Shown: piece by piece, positions 31,047 through 33,962 of the stretch
How positions within the stretch are numbered: the stretch's first letter is position 1
How the letters are laid out: each line of letters starts with the position of its first letter
Virus record (IMG/VR): IMGVR_UViG_3300032053_000277
Coordinates: 1 to 33,962 of that record
Reading direction: 5' to 3' (one strand)
Origin: a virus
Length of the DNA stretch: 33,962 nucleotides
The notes under the pieces: model-generated
Database searches by the model: none
Seen by the model: only the letters and a program-made list of their open reading frames with translations
Told to the model about the DNA's origin: nothing
Position numbers and translations under genes: made by a program

Positions 31047-31337
31047 ATGATGTCAACGGAGGACAGAACTTATCTTGAGGGAAAGTTCAGCGGAATTGAT
31101 GACAAGATAGACAACAATCGGGAGTGCATCTTCAGGAAACTGGATGACCAGCGAAAAGAGACGGCAGACATTATTAAGAACGAGATTGCCCAGCACTCCG
31201 ACAACCCGTGCAAGAACATCGTCACGCATGATAAGGACAGGCACGAGGGGATGATGCTGAAGGTTCTGGTGCTGATAGGGACGGTCATTGCCACCATCTT
31301 CGCGGTGTCGGAACTGATAGGGAGACTTGGCAAGTAA
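31047..31337 (+). CDS. Coiled-coil, tail-anchored membrane protein, XhlA/holin-like
   Basis: A 96-aa protein. Residues 1-65 are polar and helical, likely coiled coil (GKFSGIDDKIDNNRE); residues about 69-92 form one hydrophobic segment (LKVLVLIGTVIATIFAVSEL). This layout, cytoplasmic coil then C-terminal anchor, is that of XhlA-type hemolysin/holin accessory proteins in Gram-positive phages and of some lysis helpers. Ribosome site AAAGGAGAGG. It begins a set of three small envelope proteins. No endolysin gene lies beside it. Confidence 0.55.
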   Translation: MMSTEDRTYLEGKFSGIDDKIDNNRECIFRKLDDQRKETADIIKNEIAQHSDNPCKNIVTHDKDRHEGMMLKVLVLIGTVIATIFAVSELIGRLGK

Positions 31338-31358
31338 CTTGGTGGGAGGTGAAGGCAA

Positions 31359-31517
31359 ATGTGGTATCCGATTATTGCGGTGTCAGGCATAGTCATCCTG
31401 TGGATTGCCATATCCGTAATAACGCATATCCGTCGCAACAGGACGAATTGGTATGAGATAAATTATTATCGCAACTGGAATAGGAGAAACAAAAAGGGAG
31501 GTGATAAAGGCATATGA
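31359..31517 (+). CDS. Small single-span membrane protein (52 aa)
   Basis: ATG 31359 follows GGGAGGTGAAGG and ends in ATGA overlap with the next gene. Residues about 4-23 are one hydrophobic segment (IIAVSGIVILWIAISVI), followed by a basic, Arg/Asn/Tyr-rich tail (HIRRNRTNWYEINYY). This could be a holin-like, i-spanin-like or other envelope peptide. The good ribosome site and the coupling to the lipoprotein gene support a real gene and a common function. Confidence 0.6.
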   Translation: MWYPIIAVSGIVILWIAISVITHIRRNRTNWYEINYYRNWNRRNKKGGDKGI

Positions 31518-31915
31518 GACAGATTAGAATAGTATTGATTTCAGTTTTACTCTGCGTCGTTATGCTTGCCGGATGCAGGTTCGTCCGTGCCGTATATGAC
31601 GGTGTCATAGGCAACGAGACCGAAAGCACCAAGGCGGCACAGCAGATTAACAGTGCGGCTGACAACACCATCAGCGACGCCAAGGCGACCGGAAAGATTG
31701 ATACCGAAAAGATACTCGCCCTTGTCCAGATGATGAAGGACTATCAGACAAAGACTGAAAGCGAAAAGCCGAATTACCTTGAACTATTCGGGACGATGGT
31801 CGGAATAGGTGTCGGGACATATCTTGGCACAAGAAAAGTAAGGATGTCAAAGATAGGAACGGTTATAAATTCAATTCTGTCACTGGGTGGGAAGACTGAA
31901 ACCAAGAAAGCATAA
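31514..31915 (+). CDS. Phage lipoprotein (o-spanin-like or surface lipoprotein)
   Basis: A 133-aa protein with a type II signal peptide: basic start MRQIR, hydrophobic ISVLLCVVML, then the lipobox LAGC with lipidated C21. The mature part begins RFVRAVYDG and has a Gly-rich hydrophobic segment (YLELFGTMVGIGVGTYLGTR) around residues 93-110. Lipoproteins at this location often serve as outer spanins, acting with an inner-membrane partner such as the 52-aa protein just upstream, but the length is greater than typical o-spanins. It could also be a superinfection-exclusion lipoprotein. It ends the late operon before a terminator. Confidence 0.6.
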   Translation: MRQIRIVLISVLLCVVMLAGCRFVRAVYDGVIGNETESTKAAQQINSAADNTISDAKATGKIDTEKILALVQMMKDYQTKTESEKPNYLELFGTMVGIGVGTYLGTRKVRMSKIGTVINSILSLGGKTETKKA

Positions 31916-31951
31916 CTAATAAGGGGGAAATTCCTTTCTTGCCTTGCTTGC

Positions 31952-31980
31952 GAGGCGGGTGTCCCAAAGATGCCCGCCTC
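31952..31980 (+). terminator. Long-loop hairpin at the end of the late operon
   Basis: GAGGCGGG (31952-31959) pairs with CCCGCCTC (31973-31980) around a 13-nt loop. A pyrimidine run ACCCCTTTCTT follows but there is no clean T-tract. It lies 37 nt after the last late gene and may be an inefficient terminator or an mRNA 3' end stabiliser. Confidence 0.45.
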
Positions 31981-32014
31981 ACCCCTTTCTTGGTTGCACT
32001 ATATCTACGGCTTA

Positions 32015-32047
32015 GGGGCTCGCATTTGCGAGTCCCTTTTGCTTTTT
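32015..32047 (+). terminator. Rho-independent terminator
   Basis: GGGGCTCGC (32015-32023) pairs with GCGAGTCCC (32028-32036, one G-T pair) around a 4-nt loop, followed by TTTTGCTTTTT (32037-32047). Classic stem plus T-tract after the last late gene; ends the late transcript. Confidence 0.85.
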
Positions 32048-32079
32048 ATGTCCCTTGCCAATTATGCCTCTTTCTGAAA

Positions 32080-32115
32080 CCCCCTTATAACCCACCTAAA
32101 CCTACCCCAAACCCC
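32080..32115 (-). other. G-quadruplex-capable tract on the minus strand
   Basis: The + strand carries CCCCC (32080-32084), CCC (32091-32093), CCCC (32105-32108) and CCCC (32112-32115) with almost no G between. On the minus strand this is four G-runs with loops of 3, 11 and 6 nt. It sits between a terminator and an A+T-rich promoter region, in DNA with no gene. Confidence 0.45.
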
Positions 32116-32149
32116 TATAAAATATATTTGCATAATTTTTATATTTTTC

Positions 32150-32178
32150 TTGACAAAATCAGATAAATTTTATATATT
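32150..32178 (+). promoter_or_regulatory. Near-consensus sigma70-type promoter of the small-gene operon
   Basis: TTGACA (32150-32155), a 17-bp spacer and TATATT (32173-32178) in very A+T-rich DNA. Predicted start is 32185 or 32186. The -35 box is a perfect match and the spacing is optimal. This is the best promoter in the window and points to the small genes that follow. Confidence 0.85.
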
Positions 32179-32184
32179 ATATGT

Positions 32185-32282
32185 AGATGACGAGGATAAA
32201 ATTAAGTAATAATAACAAGGCAAGCCGGAGTCCCACCGGAGTCCCATCACAGCGGGACAGACTCGTCATCTCTCCGGCTTGC
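32185..32282 (+). ncRNA. Structured 5' leader with ABA'B' (pseudoknot) pairing
   Basis: Four arms can be seen. A is AGATGACGAG (32185-32194), B is GCAAGCCGGAG (32220-32230), A' is CTCGTCATCT (32262-32271) and B' is CTCCGGCTTGC (32272-32282). A with A' gives 10 bp and B with B' gives 11 bp, both perfect, and A' and B' are directly adjacent. The order A-B-A'-B' is that of a pseudoknot, or of two exclusive folds. Between B and A' is a smaller stem GTCCC (32241-32245)/GGGAC (32254-32258). An 11-bp tandem repeat, CCGGAGTCCCA at 32225-32235 and 32236-32246, gives alternative registers. Arm A begins at the predicted transcript start, so the 5' end would be sealed. The ribosome site of the first gene lies 10 nt after B'. 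No known riboswitch class is recognised. Confidence 0.6.
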
Positions 32283-32305
32283 TCTATTAAAAGGAGGTGA
32301 GTAAG

Positions 32306-32608
32306 ATGGATATTTTTAGATGTGAATGCGGCAGTCAATACCAACCACTTAATAAAAGCCAGCATCTCGCTGGCAAAAAACATCAAGCCTGGGAGGGGCG
32401 AAAAAATCTTATCGCTACGATACACGAAGCAACCGGCGTGCCGTCAACGTGGATTAACAGTCGTCTGAAAAAGGGATATGCCCCAAATCAGGATTGGCGA
32501 AAACTATATGAAAATTTCTCAAACAAACAAGCCACAGAGTATTTTTCCGGAGACGAAACAGAAGCCTTTGCGGAAGCACTTGACGATTTCCGAGAAGGAG
32601 GTGAGTAA
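32306..32608 (+). CDS. Small protein with U1/matrin-like C2H2 zinc finger (100 aa)
   Basis: First gene after the promoter and leader. I chose ATG 32306 because the ribosome site AAGGAGGTGA (32291-32300) has ideal spacing to it; the in-frame GTG at 32297 lies inside that site. Residues 4-26 form a finger with C6-x-C8-x11-H20-x5-H26, with the HLAGKKH ending typical of U1/matrin-type fingers, though the first pair is C-x-C rather than C-x2-C. The rest is helical (WINSRLKKGYAPNQDWRKLY), then acidic. Likely a nucleic-acid-binding regulator expressed early. Confidence 0.7.
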   Translation: MDIFRCECGSQYQPLNKSQHLAGKKHQAWEGRKNLIATIHEATGVPSTWINSRLKKGYAPNQDWRKLYENFSNKQATEYFSGDETEAFAEALDDFREGGE

Positions 32609-32609
32609 G

Positions 32610-32732
32610 ATGAAAACATATCTAATAGATGGTATCTGTGCGATAATCAGATTGACCAGCCGACTAAATTGCAAAGTAATAACAAAGTATTTCTGCGGGC
32701 AGTTACTAAATTTAACCAGATGCAAATATTAG
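32610..32732 (+). CDS. Small Cys-containing peptide (40 aa)
   Basis: ATG 32610, 1 nt after the previous stop, with ribosome site AAGGAGGTGAG (32595-32605). The peptide has four cysteines spread along its length (GICAII, LNCKV, YFCGQ, TRCKY) and is basic and partly hydrophobic. No known family. The strong ribosome site and operon position support translation. Confidence 0.55.
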   Translation: MKTYLIDGICAIIRLTSRLNCKVITKYFCGQLLNLTRCKY

Positions 32733-32752
32733 GTAATAAAAGGAGGTAAACA

Positions 32753-33043
32753 ATGCTAAACTGCACGAATGAGAATCATAAAAACTGCTCCGGACTAAGA
32801 GGCAACTGCTCCGGACTAAGGGGCAACTGCTCCGGACTAAGAGGTGAAATCTCCGCTTGCCTCTGGCTATGGAAATTCCCAATCGTCAAGATAGAGGGGG
32901 AAATAAATACTATCTGTGTTGGCTGTATGCATTTTACAAAAAAACCTACATACGAAGAGGTTAAAGCATACTGCACTAAAGAAGAATACAAAAAACTGAT
33001 AGCAATTTGGAAGGCGTTAGAAAAGATTTCCGTTATTAATTAA
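32753..33043 (+). CDS. Repeat-bearing Cys-rich hypothetical protein (96 aa)
   Basis: Ribosome site AAAGGAGGTAAAC. Near the N-terminus a seven-residue unit, NCSGLRG, is repeated three times in tandem (residues about 11-31) and encoded by three 21-bp DNA repeats. Downstream are further cysteines (SACLWLW, ICVGCMHF) and a helical Lys-rich end (EEYKKLIAIWKALEK). No family is recognised. A CxxC pair suggests zinc or disulfide chemistry. It belongs to the promoter-driven small-gene group. Confidence 0.6.
   Translation: MLNCTNENHKNCSGLRGNCSGLRGNCSGLRGEISACLWLWKFPIVKIEGEINTICVGCMHFTKKPTYEEVKAYCTKEEYKKLIAIWKALEKISVIN
32783..32845 (+). repeat. Three tandem 21-bp repeats inside the 96-aa gene
   Basis: Copies at 32783-32803, 32804-32824 and 32825-32845, beginning AACTGCTCCGGACTAAG, with only one or two differences between copies. 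The unit length keeps the reading frame, so copy number can change without breaking the gene. Confidence 0.9.
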
Positions 33044-33055
33044 AGGAGGTAACTA

Positions 33056-33355
33056 ATGCTAATAAAACAATCGTTAGTAAGGAAGATGTTTAAGTCGTCT
33101 GGTCAGCGGACACCAACCGGTTTTATAGACTGGCTCAACCTAATAGTTACTGCCACGGTAGAGCAGACGGTCAAGACTGGCGGTCCCTGCCTATCCGATA
33201 TCAGGGGAGTATCCACAAGGACGGGCAATATCGTCTATGGCAGGCATTTGGATGAGGCGATAAGGAGACTGGAGAGGGATGGACAGGATATTAATAGTCC
33301 CGGGTTAGCAATGGCGAAGGCCCGGGAAGTAGCGAAGGAGGTAATCAATGCTTAA
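33056..33355 (+). CDS. Hypothetical protein, 99 aa
   Basis: Ribosome site AAAGGAGGTAAC at 33042-33053. The protein is basic at its N-terminus (KQSLVRKMFKSSGQRTPTG), then a mixed helical part (FIDWLNLIVTATVEQTV) and a C-terminal helical end (LDEAIRRLERDGQDI, LAMAKAREVAKEV). The layout of a basic arm plus helices would suit a DNA-binding protein, but no motif is decisive. Its 3' end overlaps the next tiny frame. Confidence 0.6.
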   Translation: MLIKQSLVRKMFKSSGQRTPTGFIDWLNLIVTATVEQTVKTGGPCLSDIRGVSTRTGNIVYGRHLDEAIRRLERDGQDINSPGLAMAKAREVAKEVINA

Positions 33356-33419
33356 CCTATGCCTTCTGACTTGGTGCTTTCTGTTTATGATTGTAATTAG
33401 GGAAATATTAGGGAGATGA
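33348..33419 (+). CDS. 23-aa membrane micropeptide
   Basis: ATG 33348 with ribosome site AAGGAGG (33335-33341) and stop TGA 33417-33419. The peptide is almost entirely hydrophobic (LCLLTWCFLFMIVI) with Arg/Glu at the end, a single-span membrane micropeptide. The strong ribosome site is shared with no other start. It could also be a leader that positions ribosomes for the downstream gene. Confidence 0.45.
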   Translation: MLNLCLLTWCFLFMIVIREILGR

Positions 33420-33430
33420 AAGGAGATAAT

Positions 33431-33868
33431 ATGTATTATACACAACGACTGGAACTGATGATTGTCAGGGAGAAAACGAACAATCCCGCCTTTGTCACCT
33501 CGCCGAAGGAAATCTACCAGTGGGTGAGGCGGCTGGAGGATAGTGACAGGGAGAAGATGATTGCCATCTATCTTAATGCGGCCAACAAGGTTATCGGATA
33601 CCATGTTGTCTTTGTCGGCGCGACATCGAGTTGCACGGTAAGTCCGCGGGAGATTATCAAGATGGCGATTATGGTTAATGCCACCGCACTGGCGATTGCC
33701 CATAACCACCCATCGGGCCAGGCCGAGCCAAGCAGGGATGACAAGAGGTTTACCGATGACATGAAGACTGCTTGCAAACTGATGGGAATATCTTTCCTCG
33801 ACCATCTTGTGGTGGGCGATAAGGGTTTCTACTCAATAGAACACGAGAGAGGTGAGACTTATGAATAA
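33431..33868 (+). CDS. RadC-like JAMM-domain protein
   Basis: A 145-aa protein. I chose ATG 33431 because AAAGGAGAT (33419-33427) precedes it; an in-frame ATG at 33416 has no ribosome site. The body matches the RadC/JAB domain: TSPKEIYQWVRRLEDSDREK, then IYLNAANKVIGYHVVFVGA and the metal motif AHNHPSG-x4-PSRDD, followed by FLDHLVVGD and FYSIEH. The HxH...S...D zinc ligands are intact. RadC-like proteins are common in phages and mobile elements; the historic DNA-repair name is doubtful and a role against host defence or in DNA metabolism is possible. It lacks the N-terminal HhH part of chromosomal RadC. Confidence 0.85.
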   Translation: MYYTQRLELMIVREKTNNPAFVTSPKEIYQWVRRLEDSDREKMIAIYLNAANKVIGYHVVFVGATSSCTVSPREIIKMAIMVNATALAIAHNHPSGQAEPSRDDKRFTDDMKTACKLMGISFLDHLVVGDKGFYSIEHERGETYE

Positions 33869-33878
33869 GGAGGGTAAA

Positions 33879-33962
33879 ATGGGTGAACTAAAGAAGATGA
33901 CAGAGAACCGCAAGTTTGAGGGCGGAAGGCTTCTTCTTTCGTCCGGAGTGAGCAAGACGGTT
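33879..33962 (+). CDS. Start of an unknown gene, cut by the window edge
   Basis: ATG 33879 follows a good ribosome site (TAAGGAGGG, 33866-33874) 10 nt after the RadC-like stop. The 28 visible codons begin MGELKKMTENRKFEGGRLLL and stay open to the end. An in-frame ATG at 33861 lacks a ribosome site. Too little is visible to name a function. Confidence 0.5.
   Translation, partial: MGELKKMTENRKFEGGRLLLSSGVSKTV

Noticed and set aside
31939-32166. 75-aa frame in the late-operon gap
   Set aside because: It runs through both hairpins, the C-rich tract and part of the promoter. Its translation is low-complexity (Pro/Leu/Tyr) with no ribosome site.
32224-32283. tRNA-like reading of the leader (GCCGGAG/CTCCGGC as acceptor stem)
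   Set aside because: Only 41 nt lie between the arms, with no anticodon or T-loop consensus, so it is not a tRNA.
32783-32845. CRISPR-like array
   Set aside because: The 21-bp units are directly tandem with no spacers and keep an open reading frame.

Overview
This window is a continuous stretch of a tailed-phage (Caudoviricetes) genome, or of a prophage of that type. Every gene I can support lies on the + strand. The tail genes follow the lambda order (terminator, tube, frameshifted chaperones, tape measure, then M-, L-, K- and J-like tip proteins), which indicates a siphovirus with a non-contractile tail. The head genes are of the HK97 type. The host cannot be named from the sequence. Arg AGG and Ile ATA codons are abundant, and Shine-Dalgarno sites of the AAGGAGG type are clear. 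A lipoprotein in the lysis-like region and heptosyltransferase-type (GT9) enzymes fit a diderm bacterial host, but this is weak inference. No integrase, repressor, tRNA or CRISPR array is visible, so lifestyle is undetermined.

Layout: 1-2837 packaging (end of a probable small terminase, then the large terminase carrying an intein); 2847-3654 four small genes, two with zinc-ribbon cysteines; 3655-3869 a promoter/terminator unit; 3870-10727 head genes (portal-MuF fusion with a second intein, prohead protease split by an HNH endonuclease gene, major capsid protein, small Pro/Ala-rich protein); 10799-15018 connectors and virion proteins, including a 567-aa protein with a probable sugar-binding domain; 15032-19659 a five-gene cassette of three glycosyltransferases and two methyltransferases; 19661-29156 the tail; 29184-31915 an odd phosphatase-like protein, a His-rich tail fibre/collar protein and a small membrane/lipoprotein group resembling a lysis cassette; 31916-32305 an intergenic control region; 32306-33962 small early-type genes and a RadC-like JAMM protein.

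The most striking features are these. (1) Three successive morphogenesis genes are each invaded by a different class of homing nuclease: a LAGLIDADG intein, an intein with a zinc ribbon plus Vsr-like (EDxHD) nuclease, and a stand-alone NUMOD3/HNH gene that cuts the protease gene in two. (2) A glycosyltransferase/methyltransferase cassette sits inside the late operon, next to a virion protein that looks sugar-binding, which suggests a phage-built, methylated glycan on the virion or host surface. (3) A perfect A AAA AAC slippery site joins the two tail chaperone frames. (4) A near-consensus promoter at 32150-32178 starts a transcript whose 5' end can form an ABA'B' pseudoknot-like leader, with a G-quadruplex-capable tract just upstream.
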